A stretch of 64,000 nt of DNA. Source: Cyclaneusma minus. Lineage: Eukaryota > Ascomycota > Leotiomycetes > Marthamycetales > Marthamycetaceae. Shown here piece after piece: positions 23,681-34,618 of this stretch (position 1 is the first letter of the stretch; the number at the start of each line of letters is the position of its first letter). The stretch is taken from NCBI GenBank assembly GCA_037179335.1, contig JAKZHN010000004.1, positions 1,488,001 to 1,552,000 on the forward strand, in the 5' to 3' direction. The translations under genes and the position numbers were made by a program. The notes beneath the pieces are model-generated. The model was given only the letters and a program-made list of their open reading frames with translations, was not told where the DNA came from and made no database searches.

Positions 23681-24871
23681 TCAAGCCGCTGGTGGCGTTG
23701 AAAAATCCTCTGCTGATGATGAAGGCGTATCGGAGGTAGCTTCGTTTTGCGCTTTGGAACGTGCCGCTATTTCGTTCCGTTGTTGGCGAGCCAAGTCGTA
23801 AGCAATGTCTTGGGCGTTTCGAACATGGTTGCGAGCAAGCTGCAGGTCTTCCAAAGAATCTTGGGGAGAGATAGTAATGAGCCGATACATATGATATTTA
23901 AGATTGCCAATGTCGTTCGACTTTCGCCCCGTTTTCTCGACGTGTTGAACATGGTGGGCATAGAGCCTGAGGACTGACCCGTCGAAAGCCAATGTGAGGG
24001 CCTGGGTCTTGCCATAGAATTCTTCGGCTGGTTTTCCCAAATATGTTGTGTGTATCGCACGCGCTCCTTCAGCTATAAGAGCGCCGTTGAAGGCACATTG
24101 TAATTCAGCCTGCTCCATGTCTCCACCCTTCTTCTTGAACTCTACTGCGAAAGCTGCCATGGCGTCTGGTTTGCTTTTGGAAGGAGCAATATTACCGGCA
24201 AGTTGCCTCTCTATATCGTAATAGTCAGGGTGAATTGTTTTGAAACATTCAACCTCGTCTGGTTGAGCAGGTGTCATGCAAGTCGTAAGATGATTCTTGA
24301 TCGCGTCCCAGCGATTGCCGTATTGCCTAGAATAACCGACATCTACTTCCCTCGTTTGGTCACGCTTAGATAGCAGAGTCCATGCGATAGATGCTTCGCC
24401 TGCAAACAGTTGGGTCTCCTCGAGATACTGGTCGCGGTCTCTTCCAGTCAGACGTTCGGATTCCCCTCGGGGCTGAGCTAGCCTTTCCCTGATCTCCTTG
24501 ACGTCTTTGGGGGGCTTTGCCTCGCGCATTTGGAATACGATATTGTTAAACAACATCTGCCTGAAGGCGGCAAACTTCTGCGCAGGACGGTCGGTGGAGA
24601 CGGACCTTCCGGAGGATGAGTCGGTTGATGTCTCTGTCCTTCTGGATGAAATGGCAGCAGACTCGTCTGAGCCTTTGTTTGTCATTCTATCGAATTCCCG
24701 GAGGTTGTGTTTCGTCAACGGAGCGATTTGAAGGCGCTTGGCTGGAGGTATGTCCTCGGTAGTTTCAGTGAATCTTCTTTTTTCGGGTTGTTGAGAAGCG
24801 GGCGGAGTGGGAGGCTTGCTGGCAGAAGTGTCGGAAGGTTTGGGGAAATTCGTTTTTGCTTGAGAGCGCAT
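23681..24871 (-). CDS. DUF7924-like protein with PD-(D/E)XK-type signature
   Basis: 396 residues. The N-terminal 100 residues are Ser/Thr/Pro-rich and disordered. The C-terminal domain contains SKPDAMAAFAVEFKKKGGD (PD at 235-236, ExK at 244-246), followed by a helix with Gln (MEQAELQCA), which fits the PD...(D/E)xK core of restriction-endonuclease-fold proteins. The overall layout resembles the fungal multicopy family DUF7924 as I remember it; such genes are often near repeats, as here between an AT-rich island and GC-rich repeats. Function is unknown to me; nuclease activity is an inference from the motif. A possible missing N-terminus lies in another frame just upstream. Composition is normal, unlike the island it borders. 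Confidence 0.6.
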   Translation of the reverse strand: MRSQAKTNFPKPSDTSASKPPTPPASQQPEKRRFTETTEDIPPAKRLQIAPLTKHNLREFDRMTNKGSDESAAISSRRTETSTDSSSGRSVSTDRPAQKFAAFRQMLFNNIVFQMREAKPPKDVKEIRERLAQPRGESERLTGRDRDQYLEETQLFAGEASIAWTLLSKRDQTREVDVGYSRQYGNRWDAIKNHLTTCMTPAQPDEVECFKTIHPDYYDIERQLAGNIAPSKSKPDAMAAFAVEFKKKGGDMEQAELQCAFNGALIAEGARAIHTTYLGKPAEEFYGKTQALTLAFDGSVLRLYAHHVQHVEKTGRKSNDIGNLKYHMYRLITISPQDSLEDLQLARNHVRNAQDIAYDLARQQRNEIAARSKAQNEATSDTPSSSAEDFSTPPAA

Positions 24872-25167
24872 GGTTTTCGGGGGAATAGAAAAATAGGAAC
24901 AGGAGTTTCGCTGGAAGGGTTGTTGAGAGGTTTGGGAAGATCTCTCCTGGCTTGTATTCGTGAGCTTTTCCTTAGCGTAGCAGAGTTTCGTGGAGGAGTG
25001 GCTCGTGACTGTTGACTGGAAGGTCGACGGCGCTCACGAACGTGAGAAGGTTGCATGACGGGCGGGGGCACCGTAAAGTAACAGATTGGATCTAGGTGTT
25101 GGTGTATGTAAGTAGGCCAAGGTAGCGGCCTCGCGGAGCGGGAGGAACAGACATAGGTTTCATCCAC
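24872..25167 (-). other. Possible N-terminal segment of the DUF7924-like gene in another frame
   Basis: A minus-strand frame entering from 25167 contains ATG at MQPSHVRERRRP and then TLRKSSRIQARRDLPKP, the kind of basic LRKSxR segment seen at the start of DUF7924-like proteins. It runs past the proposed start of the downstream gene in a different frame. Either a small intron or a frameshift joins them, or the segment is chance. No typical GTRNGT donor was found at the needed place. Confidence 0.3.
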
Positions 25168-25352
25168 TAGACTTCAATGTAAAAGAGTGCTCGCAAGGAA
25201 GACACAAAGCGGTTCAGAAGAAGTTGTGGAGGTCGATGTGTGGTTGAAGATAACTTGAGAGTTTGGGCTTGGCATCTTTGCCGCGCGGCTCGAGCTGTAA
25301 CCTTGTCCAGTCCCAATGCGGCCATGTCCGTTCCGCATTTCCAGTCCCGATT

Positions 25353-25456
25353 GAGTTTATTTCAAGAGTTATAGCCATAAAACTATTATTTTCGTAATCT
25401 CCATGAAATTTCTGATATAATAGTGTGTGCTTTGTATTTTTATCGACGTGCAACAA
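25353..25456 (-). repeat. Conserved 104 bp open-frame block, copy A
   Basis: One of four copies that align base for base without indels. Reads LLHVDKN, then YQKFHGDYENNS and ITLEIN in one open frame. It begins at the GC-rich core repeat (TTGTTGCACGTCGA) and runs toward the DUF7924-like gene. The frame stays open to 25214. Confidence 0.7.
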
Positions 25457-26260
25457 ATCGATATTAAAACCTAATCAAGCGCTCCTATTGGCTGGAAGTC
25501 GTATATATTTAAAGGCTTTGCAAACTAGCGGACTAGAGCACTCTACGGTTCTTCGCTAGCACCTATTTTATTCCACGTCAACGAGTGCGCGCTGCGCTAT
25601 CCATAAAGGCTCGCTTAAACTGCACCCAGGGATAGTGAATTGGGATTTGGGATGCATGTTTTGTTGCACATCGACGAGCGCGCAACGCCCTTCTCGCACC
25701 ATTCCCTTAGCCCAGCATTTTTAAATGCGCCCGCGCTGCGCACCGTTAACTTGCAACAAAACAGCGTCAAGACCTAATTAGACGCATTTATTGGGTGGGA
25801 CTTTAGTATATCCTGAGCGGTTTTGCAAACTAGCGAAACTAGCGGACTAGAGCGCTTAACAATCTTTCGCTAGCACCTCTTTTATTGCACGTCGACGAGT
25901 GCGCGCTGCGTCTGCGCTATTCCTAAGGGCTCGCTTGCACTGCACCCAGGGGTAATAATTAAATGCCTGTTTTAATCTCGAGGTGTGCGCGTGCACCGTA
26001 CTCTTCCCACCACCATCCGCTCAAGGTCCGCCCCCTTACTAGCGCTCGCGCGCGCCGCGCACTCATCGACATGCAACAAAACGGCGTCAACACCCAGCCA
26101 AGCGCTCCCATTGGCCGGAACTCGTATATATCCGTGACTTTGCAAGCTAGCAGCTAGCGGTCTAGGGACTCCGCTGGGCTAGTCCTCTTGAACTTGAGCT
26201 ATAATCATACGCATTCCTGTTTTGTCGCACATCGACGAATCGCGCAACGCTTGCGCCATC
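25440..26260. repeat. GC-rich core repeat array, about three units
   Basis: Tandem units of about 300-320 bp, measured from the ATTGG motifs at 25487, 25790 and 26110. Each unit has a core near TTTTGTTGCACGTCGACGAG followed by GCGC-rich sequence, its inverted copy (GTCGACGTGCAACAAAA), then GCGCTCCTATTGGCTGG, a TATATA-like element about 20 bp on, and a GCAAACTAGCGGACTAGAGC block. The ATTGG/TATA layout resembles a CCAAT/TATA promoter on the plus strand here. No ORF of note lies in it. Confidence 0.75.
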
Positions 26261-26546
26261 CCGTATGACCACGGGAGTCAGTCACTGGGGTGCCCCTTTT
26301 AGCGCGAGGTTGCGCAACCTTTGCGCCATCCCAGCGGCTACGTGCCTGGAGATAACGGCATCTCGACCTAGCCCTAAAAACGTCCCCAGTCACCATGGCA
26401 GAACACATGATACTCAGAGTGGACCATTGTATATTCCCCGCCATTCTATAGGTATACTTTTTTTTTTTTTTCACTTCCTGCTTCCCCTTTCCCCCTTCCC
26501 CATTCTTTTCTCCCCTTTCCAATCCATCCCCATCCCCATCCACCCA

Positions 26547-27954
26547 TCAACTCGCAGCCAAAATCTCCGCCGCGCCCGTCGCATTCGCATCATCCCTCAC
26601 CACCCTATCCTTCTCCCTCTCCTCATCCGTAAACTCACTATCCCTCTCCCTCTGCGTCTTCTTCGCTCTCTTTTTTTTCTCCTCATCATGTTCATGCTGG
26701 TACGTAGAATATGTGCGCAAAAATGCAAGGACCATGAATGCCATGAATGCTATGCCGGTGGCGGAACGACGGGTTAGCACCCAGCGCAGGCCTTCGACTT
26801 CGGATTTGGAATCGCTGTTTAGGGCGACGGCGATTTTGTAGTTGAGTTGTTGGATCTGTGAGATGTGGAATGTGGTTAGTGTATGGATGGAGAGGAAGGG
26901 AGGGGAGGGGAGGGAGACGTACGGCGGTGTCCATAGAACGTTGTTCGTCCCGCACCGACATTTTGCGGTCATTGAACATCCCCTTCAAATCATCCCTCAG
27001 CGTAGTCAACTCCTGCGTCAACTTCTGATTCAAAATATCGACTTCATGCTGTAACAACGTGCGTTCCCTTCTCATCTCCTCGTCCTTGCTTTTCCTCATG
27101 TTCTGCACCTCAGTCTTCAATTCTGAACAAGCCGCTTTGAACAAATAGCTTTCATTTTCCACATCAGATTTGCTGATCAACGATTCTTGGGCAAGCTCCA
27201 GATTCACGGCTAATAGGCCTCTGATGGCTTTCATGGCCGTGACTGCTTGGTCGCTGGTGAAGCCTCCTTCTTCGACGCCTTTTACTAATGTGTAGCTGTC
27301 GAAATGGTGCACGTAGGGAGGTGGTTGGAGGGAGGGCGGGTTGGTCGTGCCATCTTCGTTGGTCTCTCCTGGAGGTTTTGGCGGGTCCATATGTAGCACT
27401 GTTTCTAATGGCGCTGCACTTCGTGATGATTCACCGGACTTGGATGGCGCGTCTTTCTGGCGAGAAGAGGAAGCGGTGGTAGAGGGCGACGGTGCTTTAG
27501 GCGCACTGGAATCGTTTTCCTCAACCGGATCGCCGGGCAAACGGGCAGCTGCGAGGGTTTCGGACGATAGAGGGCCAATGTCTTGCGCCTTGGGCTTTTC
27601 CTTCTTCTCCGCCTTCTTCCCAGAACCTTTAGATTCCTTGCCTGCTGCCTTGAAATCTCCTTTCGTCTGTCCCTCAGGAGCTGTCTGCTTTGGCGCATTT
27701 CCAGCATCGCCAGCCATTCCCTCTAACGGCGTATAAACCCTAACATCCTCCTTCCCCTCTCCACTCGCCAAAAACGGCTCAACAGCCTTCCCATGTCGTC
27801 TCACAAAAGCCTGTTCCTTCCCCCTAGGCGCAGTGCCAAAGCATCGAGCAGGAGCTTTGCGACAGCGGTGAGGTATGCTCTGGATAGCGGGTTCGCCGAA
27901 GCGCGCGGAGCGGAAGAGGTGAGGATAGAGGAAGGTCAGTCGAGTGGTCGACAT
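26547..27954 (-). CDS. FMP32: DUF1640 family mitochondrial membrane protein (FMP32/MCUR1-like)
   Basis: Two exons, 27954-26923 and 26855-26547, with a 67 bp intron (GTACGT...TCACAG, phase 0), giving 446 residues. I chose the ATG at 27954 because it opens a basic targeting-like sequence (MSTTRLTFLYPHLFRSARFG); the open frame upstream to 28200 looks non-coding. A long disordered Lys/Ser/Pro region is followed by the DUF1640 domain: HFDSYTLVKGVEEGGFTSDQ, a predicted coiled coil (KDEEMRRERTLLQHEVDILN), then QQLNYKIAVALNSDS. A transmembrane segment (TGIAFMAFMVLAFL) is followed by a charged tail. Yeast FMP32 and animal MCUR1/CCDC90B are inner mitochondrial membrane proteins of this family linked to respiratory complex assembly and calcium/proline handling. 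The linker before the domain is longer than in yeast. Confidence 0.85.
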
Positions 27955-28135
27955 TGTGACATCCGCGTGGTGGCGGATGCAGTACATGTAGTAGGACGGA
28001 GAGCGCGAAGCTTGGGGGAGCTTGACTTGAAAGGGATGCTGGGGGAGTAAATGCCGCGTAGGGCTCGGCATTTGGGGCGATGCCGGAGCGGGTAGGACCG
28101 GGCCACGTGGTGGGGCCGGAACCTTCCATGCGAGG

Positions 28136-28650
28136 GCCTGAGGCATGCATTCTATATACACAGTATTCATACATGTACCGTGCGCACTACCCCAACTCAA
28201 ATCAGCTTTCTAAATCGGCAATTATACAAGCCTCTGACTTCTAGACCCAAACGTGTTATAAATCAATTTATAGGGAATTTAAAGCCCTATCATGGTAAAA
28301 CACCTCCGGTCCCGAATTCTTCAATTTCAAATTTCACTTTTCCCAGATTCACCACACGACGTGCAACAAAACGTTGAAGGCCACATCGTGTGGCCTGAGG
28401 CATGCGTGCTATATATTGTAAAGCACTAACCAGCCAAGCCCAGCTTTTTAAATAGCAATTATACAAACCCCTGCTATCTAGACCCAGTCGTGTTATAAAT
28501 CAATTTGTAGAAAATCCAAATCTCTATCAGAATAAAATACTTCCAGTCCCAAAAGACGCAGTTTCAAATTTGACAATCCCCAGATTCACCATACGATGTG
28601 CAACAAAACTTCGAGGGTTATACGTAAGTCATGTGATCTCTTCCCCCCTT
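28136..28650. repeat. Direct tandem duplication, period about 257 bp
   Basis: GCCTGAGGCATGC at 28136 and again at 28393 begins two diverged copies that share CTATATA, GCAATTATACAA, GTGTTATAAATCAATTT, CCAGATTCACCA and end in an ACG(A)TGTGCAACAAAAC motif like the GC-rich core family. The pair lies in the upstream region of the FMP32-like gene. Confidence 0.7.
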
Positions 28651-28968
28651 TCCCTCGACGCGTTTTGTTGCACATTGCTCTGGCCTCCCTCCGCTCAGCC
28701 TCCACCTCCCCCACACTCGACCTTCCCTCTACGCCATCGGCACGTGTTGTTCTATATCCCTCCATGCCCTCGACCTACATTCGACCCACACTCCATCTTT
28801 CCATTTCAATCCCATCCCCTCGCCAGTATTCAACCTCCTCTTTCAGCACAGTCACCGGCTTCACAAATACATCTGCCCTGCGCTCTCATATTCGCTACAA
28901 ATATGATTGATTCCACATCCTAACTTCAACTACCACTACCAACCCTGTCTACCTACTCCCCATCCCCC
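28651..28968. other. Pyrimidine-rich spacer
   Basis: C/T-rich plus strand with one more weak core motif (TTTTGTTGCACATTG at about 28663). No gene seen. Confidence 0.4.
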
Positions 28969-31740
28969 TCAAAACTTCCCCTTCTTACTCGGCCTGGCAT
29001 TCTTCTCCTTCCTCCTCTCCGCCAACTTCCTCGCCTTCCTAATATCCTCCGTACTCTTCAGCTCCCCCTTGCCCGCCCCATCCCTAAACCTCCCCACCCG
29101 CTTCTCCCTCGCCTCCTCCACCCTCTTCTTCCGCACATGATAATCATCCCTAAACCTATCCGCATCCTTCGGCGCCCTCTCCGCATGATGCTTAAATCTC
29201 TTCCCCGCCCCCTTACCCGCCAACGCCGACAAATTGCTAGGAATATTCTTCTCAGCTTCGCCAGTACGAGGCATGCGATCCACTTTGTTCGCTTTGCGCC
29301 ATCTGTCAAAGCGTCCGGACTGGAAGGACGCGGCGATCTTTTGCCCGGATTCGCCGCGGATGTATTTGGTGCCCTTGGAGCCGTCTTCGTCATTGGCGCG
29401 GGCTACGTATTTGCTGTTCTTTTTGTCCCAGCGCATGCCCTTGGCGCGGCTTGGCTCTGCAAAGCTCTTTGCGCCGTCGTCGTTGGTGAGATCCATGGTG
29501 AGACCACGTGCTGCTTCGATGAAATTGCTATTTTGCGAGGCAGTGTTGTAGGATCCGGAATGTACACCGTAGCCGCGCTCTTCTGCCGTGTTGACGGTCT
29601 TGGGCGTGTAGGACATGAAGTTCTCGCTATCTTTGTAGGAGAGCGTGCGGCCATGTCCCTTCTGCGACGCTTTGCCGAATGCGGCCTCCAACTCGTCTTC
29701 AGATGCGGATGCCATGTCGTCGTCGTTATTTGTAACCGTGACTTCAAAACCGTCGTTGTCATCATTGTCCGAGTCCTCGAAAGCACCGCCGTTGGAAGTC
29801 ACTGGCGGTTCATCGTCGTCTTCGGTGAGGGTGGCAATTGACTTTGATTTATCTTGGACTCCGCGTGGCTTGATCTTTTCGCGGCGCTTTCGCATTACCT
29901 CGGCGGCTTCGCTGTGGTTGGCTTTGCCTCGAGTGCCGATCTCGAACACGGTTTCCGCGGGACGGAAATTGCTGATGCGGGCTAGCATGTCGTTTTTGGC
30001 TTGTTCAGCGCTGTTCACTTCGTCGCTGAAGAGCGGGTGAAGATCGCCGTACTCCTTCGCTGCAACGACCTCTTTCGCTCTCTTCACACTTTCGTTTGAC
30101 GCTGAGTTGCGAGTCTTGATGTACAACTTTTCACCCTTTATGGAAACGTTGCGCTGCGCTGCTAGATCGTCGTCCTCAAGTAGAAGCTTGTTGATCCATT
30201 CAACATTGGTCTCGATTCTGTCTCTTGACAAAGTACCGACCACCACGTCTTCAGCGAGACTGGAATCCTCGCCTCCGGTGCGGCCGAGTATCAGTCTTTT
30301 GCCGAGAAACAATTGCAGGTCCAGAAGGTAAGGGGCATCCGTGTCCCTCACTAGACTGTAACTCCAACCCTTCTGTCCAGCACGTGCAGTACGACCGACA
30401 CGATGAACAAAGATCTTTGGCTGAGGAGGGAAATCGTAGTTGACAACATTGGCAAGCACTGGAATATCAATACCACGAGCAGCAACATCAGTCACAACAA
30501 GGATATTTGTTCTGCCGTTGCGGAAGTTCTCGACTTGCATTTTCCGTGCAGTCTGGTCGAGCGAACCATAAGCATGAGAGACGGAGAATCCAGCATGTCT
30601 CAGGAGAGATGCAAGATAGTCGACATGATGCTTCGTCGCAGCAAAGATGATAGTGGAATGCTCAGTTGGCTTTCCTGCTGCTGGCACCCCATCCCGTTTC
30701 CTCTTCTTACTCTTGGGATCGGCTTCTGGGGCTGGCGGCGCACCGGTGGGCATCTTGATGATGTCGTTGAGAATGTGTAAGAGAGCCCCCTCTTTTTCGG
30801 AACTCTTGACATTGAAGAACGCACTCTGGAGATCAGGTGAGATCTTGCTTTCGGCATCCAGACGAACAAGACTTGGTTCATGTAGACCTGCTCTTGCAAA
30901 CTCGACAAGTGACTTGGGAAGGGTGGCGGAGAAGAGTAGTGTTTGTCTGGTAGCGGGGAGAGCATGTAGAATCTCGGTAAGCTGGGCCGCAAAACCCATC
31001 TCGAACAGGCGATCGGCTTCATCAAATACCACGTATTTGATAGAAGACAAGTCCAGGGACATCTCGACTTTCAAATGTAGGAATCGACCAGGGGTGGCGA
31101 TGATGATGTCCGGGTTCCCAGCCATGTATCCGAACTGATCCTCCAGACTGTCACCACCCACTAGTAAGACACACTTCAAGTCCGTACCCTTCCCAAACTC
31201 CTTCACGACTTTGAGTGTCTGCAATGCCAATTCTCGCGATGGCGACATGATCAAAGCTCTTGCTCCAACCTTTGCGCTGTGGCTTTTCAGCTTCTCAATC
31301 ATGGGAATAACGAAAGCGGCCGTCTTTCCCGAACCCGTCCTTGCCATACCCACGACATCTTGACCCTCCAGCACCAACGGGATTGTCTTTCGCTGAATGG
31401 GCGTAGGGACGCTGAAACCCTTTCTGCTGATAGATTTCAGGAGCTTGGCGTTGAGGCCCATAGCCTGGAATCCTCCACCCTTCTTCACACTCTTCCCCTT
31501 GAGATTGGAAGCTTTGCGGTTTGAAGCTGCCTGCTGAGCAGCAATGAATGCGCCATCTCCGTCCTCATCACTCTCAATGTCCAAATCCAATATTCCACCA
31601 GCATCCAATGTCTCGCCAGCCTTGGTGGTAGCTTTTGGCGCTGCTTCGTCTGCGTCGGAATCGACATCGTCCTTGAACAGGGATTTCGTAATATCGAACT
31701 CGTTCTCGGACACCGCTGGAGAAGCTGCGCGGTGCGGCAT
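28969..31740 (-). CDS. DBP10: DEAD-box ATP-dependent RNA helicase Dbp10 (DDX54 type)
   Basis: One exon, 923 residues from the ATG at 31740 (MPHRAASPAVSENEFD). The frame is open 38 codons further up, but that part looks like 5' leader. Motifs: Q-motif region FQAMGLNAKLLKSISRKG (about 91-108), motif I ARTGSGKT (133-140), PSRELA (167-172), TPGR (216-219), DEAD with the Dbp10-like RLFEMGF (240-250), SAT, VAARGIDIP and HRVGRTAR. The C-terminal third is Lys/Arg/Asp-rich and matches the Dbp10 C-terminal region in character. The yeast protein acts in the nucleolus in 60S ribosomal subunit assembly. It is divergently arranged with DBP4. Confidence 0.96.
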   Translation of the reverse strand: MPHRAASPAVSENEFDITKSLFKDDVDSDADEAAPKATTKAGETLDAGGILDLDIESDEDGDGAFIAAQQAASNRKASNLKGKSVKKGGGFQAMGLNAKLLKSISRKGFSVPTPIQRKTIPLVLEGQDVVGMARTGSGKTAAFVIPMIEKLKSHSAKVGARALIMSPSRELALQTLKVVKEFGKGTDLKCVLLVGGDSLEDQFGYMAGNPDIIIATPGRFLHLKVEMSLDLSSIKYVVFDEADRLFEMGFAAQLTEILHALPATRQTLLFSATLPKSLVEFARAGLHEPSLVRLDAESKISPDLQSAFFNVKSSEKEGALLHILNDIIKMPTGAPPAPEADPKSKKRKRDGVPAAGKPTEHSTIIFAATKHHVDYLASLLRHAGFSVSHAYGSLDQTARKMQVENFRNGRTNILVVTDVAARGIDIPVLANVVNYDFPPQPKIFVHRVGRTARAGQKGWSYSLVRDTDAPYLLDLQLFLGKRLILGRTGGEDSSLAEDVVVGTLSRDRIETNVEWINKLLLEDDDLAAQRNVSIKGEKLYIKTRNSASNESVKRAKEVVAAKEYGDLHPLFSDEVNSAEQAKNDMLARISNFRPAETVFEIGTRGKANHSEAAEVMRKRREKIKPRGVQDKSKSIATLTEDDDEPPVTSNGGAFEDSDNDDNDGFEVTVTNNDDDMASASEDELEAAFGKASQKGHGRTLSYKDSENFMSYTPKTVNTAEERGYGVHSGSYNTASQNSNFIEAARGLTMDLTNDDGAKSFAEPSRAKGMRWDKKNSKYVARANDEDGSKGTKYIRGESGQKIAASFQSGRFDRWRKANKVDRMPRTGEAEKNIPSNLSALAGKGAGKRFKHHAERAPKDADRFRDDYHVRKKRVEEAREKRVGRFRDGAGKGELKSTEDIRKARKLAERRKEKNARPSKKGKF

Positions 31741-31991
31741 ATTGGCGACTGGTCTAGGTGACCTTCGTCGTTGAACTCGAAAATAATGCCGTCGAAGGTG
31801 AACTGGAGTTTGCTGAAATGCGGTTGTGTCTTTGGCGATTAATTCTTCACGCATATCGGGTTCTGCCGCTTTGATCCGCCCTGGCTAGCGCGGAGCTAAA
31901 TATTTTATGCTGCGTCCGCCGTGAATTTTGTGACCGAGCCTCGACTTTTTGCGACAGCGAAACATTTCACTTCGACGAAACCGCACACATC
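31741..31991. promoter_or_regulatory. Shared divergent promoter of DBP10 and DBP4
   Basis: 251 bp separate the two start codons, so both 5' leaders and promoters must overlap here. An AT-rich TAAATATTTTATG element is near the middle (about 31896). I see no perfect yeast PAC or RRPE box; GTGAATTTTGTGA only loosely recalls RRPE. Confidence 0.6.
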
Positions 31992-34618
31992 ATGGCGCCC
32001 TCGAGAGCTGCGAAGAAGGCTGGCGCAGAAAAGCCAAAGCCGAAAGAGAAGGAGAAGACGCTGAAGAGAAAGAGAGAGGCCGAAAATCTCGAGAAGCTGG
32101 CAAAGGCGGTCGAGGAGCTGGTACGTTCTGCGAGTCTTTCTGTCATTCAATCTCACACAAATCTGCCATGATGAAAAACATAGTCAACAGTTATCCCTGT
32201 CTGAATCTTCTATGTTGAGTTTTTATAATTAGACTCTGAGCGCCAGTTACCTTTTATGTCTTCAGACCTGTGAACGCACATCTCACATGCCAGTGCTAAC
32301 ATCAATATTAATAGGATCCATCCACAGCAGAGATCAAGGCCTTCAAAGATCTGCCCCTATCGCAGCCCACCGCCAACGGACTCGAAGCTTCCCATTTCAA
32401 GAACTTGACCGACATTCAGTCCAAATCTATCCCGCTCTCCCTGAAAGGCCGCGACATACTCGGTGCTGCGAAAACTGGTAGTGGAAAGACTCTGGCATTT
32501 CTCGTGCCAGTTCTCGAAAACCTCTACAGGCAAAGATGGACCGAATACGACGGACTCGGTGCGCTGATCATATCTCCGACTCGAGAACTGGCGATTCAAA
32601 TTTTCGAGGTCCTGCGAAAAATCGGTCGATACCACACGTTTTCCGCTGGTCTGATTATTGGAGGGAGAAGTCTGCAAGAGGAGAGGGATCGCATGGGCAG
32701 GATGAATATTCTGGTTTGCACACCAGGAAGAATGTTGCAACACTTGGACCAGACGGCTGCATTTGTTGTCGACAATCTTCAAATGCTGGTGCTGGATGAA
32801 GCCGACAGAATTATGGATATGGGTTTTCAGACCTCGGTCGATGCGATTATCGAGCATTTGCCAAAGCAGAGACAAACGATGCTATTCAGCGCGACACAGA
32901 CGAGAAAGGTTTCCGATCTGGCAAGACTGAGTTTGAAGGACCCTCAATATGTGTCTGTCCATGAAGCAGCCGCATCCGCCACTCCGAAAACCCTACAACA
33001 GCACTACATCATTACGCCGCTACCCGAAAAGCTCAATACTCTGTTCAGCTTCATTCGCGCAAATGTAAAGGCCAAGATTCTAGTTTTTCTGTCATCTGGA
33101 AAACAAGTCCGTTTCGTTTACGAGGGGTTCAGACACATGCAGCCGGGTATTCCATTGCTCCATCTCCACGGGAGGCAAAAGCAGACTGCACGTCTCGATA
33201 TTACCACCAAATTCTCCAACTCCCAAAATGCATGTCTCTTTGCTACCGATGTGGTAGCAAGAGGTCTGGATTTCCCAGCTGTCGACTGGGTCATCCAGCT
33301 TGACTGTCCCGAAGATGCCGATACATACATCCACCGAGTCGGTCGAACAGCTCGATATGAGCGTGAAGGCCGAGCTGTACTATTCCTAGACCCAAGCGAG
33401 GAAGAGGGCATGTTGAAGCGTCTGGAACAGAAAAAAGTTCCTATCGAGAAGATCAATGTGAAGGAAAAGAAGAAGACAAGCATTTCAAACCAACTACAGA
33501 ATATGTGCTTTAAAGACCCAGAGTTGAAATACCTGGGTCAGAAAGCATTTGTTAGTTATACGAAGTCAGTATATGTCTCAAAGGACAAGGAAATCTTTGA
33601 TATCAACAAATTGGATCTTGAAGGGTATGCAGCAAGTATGGGACTCCCGGGTACGCCCAAGATCAAGTTCCAGAAGGGTGATGACGCGAAGAAGTTGAAG
33701 AATGCTCCTCGAGCAGCGCTAGCATTGAGCGACGACGAGAGCGAGGAAGATGAAGGCGAAGCTGGCAAGAAGCCGGCTAAGAAGGAAGAAGTCCGGACGA
33801 AATACGACCGCATGTTTGAGCGCCGCAACCAAGACGTTTTATCTGGTCATTACTCGAAGATCATCGCACATGACGATGATGTGCCGGACGAGACTGCCGA
33901 TGCAGACGAAGACGATTTCCTATCTGTCAAGCGCGTTCTTTCACCAAGTCGAGAAGACGGCAAGAAGGACGAAGCAGCAGATGAGTCTGACTCTGACTCT
34001 GAGGAATCAGACGTAGCAGCCGATGGACCAAAGCCCAAGGTCATAACAGGCCTTGGCAAGGACCCCATAATCATCGACTCCAAACGCCGCGAGAAACTCC
34101 TCAAGTCCAAGAAGAAACTTCTGAAGCTCAAAGACCGCGGTACCAAGATGGTATTCGACGAAGACGGCAACGCGCACGAAATCTACGAGCTCGAAGACGA
34201 AGACGACTTCGCCTCCCGCGGCCCAGCCGAACAGCAGCGCGCCAAGTTCTTAGAAGAAGAAGCTGTGAGAGTCAAGGAGGCGGATCTGACAGACAAGCAG
34301 CTGGCGAAGGAGAAAAAGCGGGTTAAGAAGGAGAAGCGCAAGGCGAGGGAGATGGCGGAAATGAATGGCGAGGATCCGAGGGCGGCGGTGCTGGATGCGG
34401 GTGATGAGGAGAAGGAAAAGGCGTTGGCGCTGCTTAGGTCGTTGCCGTTGCCCGAGGATGAGGAGGAGGAGAGGCCGCAGAAGAGGCCGAAGAAGTGGTT
34501 TGAGGAGGATGATGATAGTGAAGGTGATGGGAAGAAGAAGAAGAGGAAGGTTGTGGAGGATGCGGAGCCGGAGACGTTGGAGGATCTGGAGGCGCTTGCG
34601 AGTGGGTTGTTGGGATGA
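31992..34618 (+). CDS. DBP4: DEAD-box ATP-dependent RNA helicase Dbp4/Hca4 (DDX10 type)
   Basis: Exon 1 31992-32120, intron 32121-32314 (GTACGT...AATAG, phase 0), exon 2 32315-34618; 810 residues. The short first exon codes for the typical Lys-rich N-terminus (MAPSRAAKKAGAEKPKPK). Motifs: Q-motif LTDIQSKSIP, motif I AAKTGSGKT (94-102), SPTRELA, TPGRMLQHLDQT, DEAD at 204-207 (MLVLDEADRIMDMGF), LFSATQT, VVARGLDFPAVDWV, HRVGRTARY. DPSTAEIKAFKDLPLS ahead of the helicase core is also characteristic. The C-terminus has acidic clusters and Lys-rich coiled coil. Known role: release of U14/snR41 snoRNAs in 18S rRNA maturation in the nucleolus. Confidence 0.96.
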
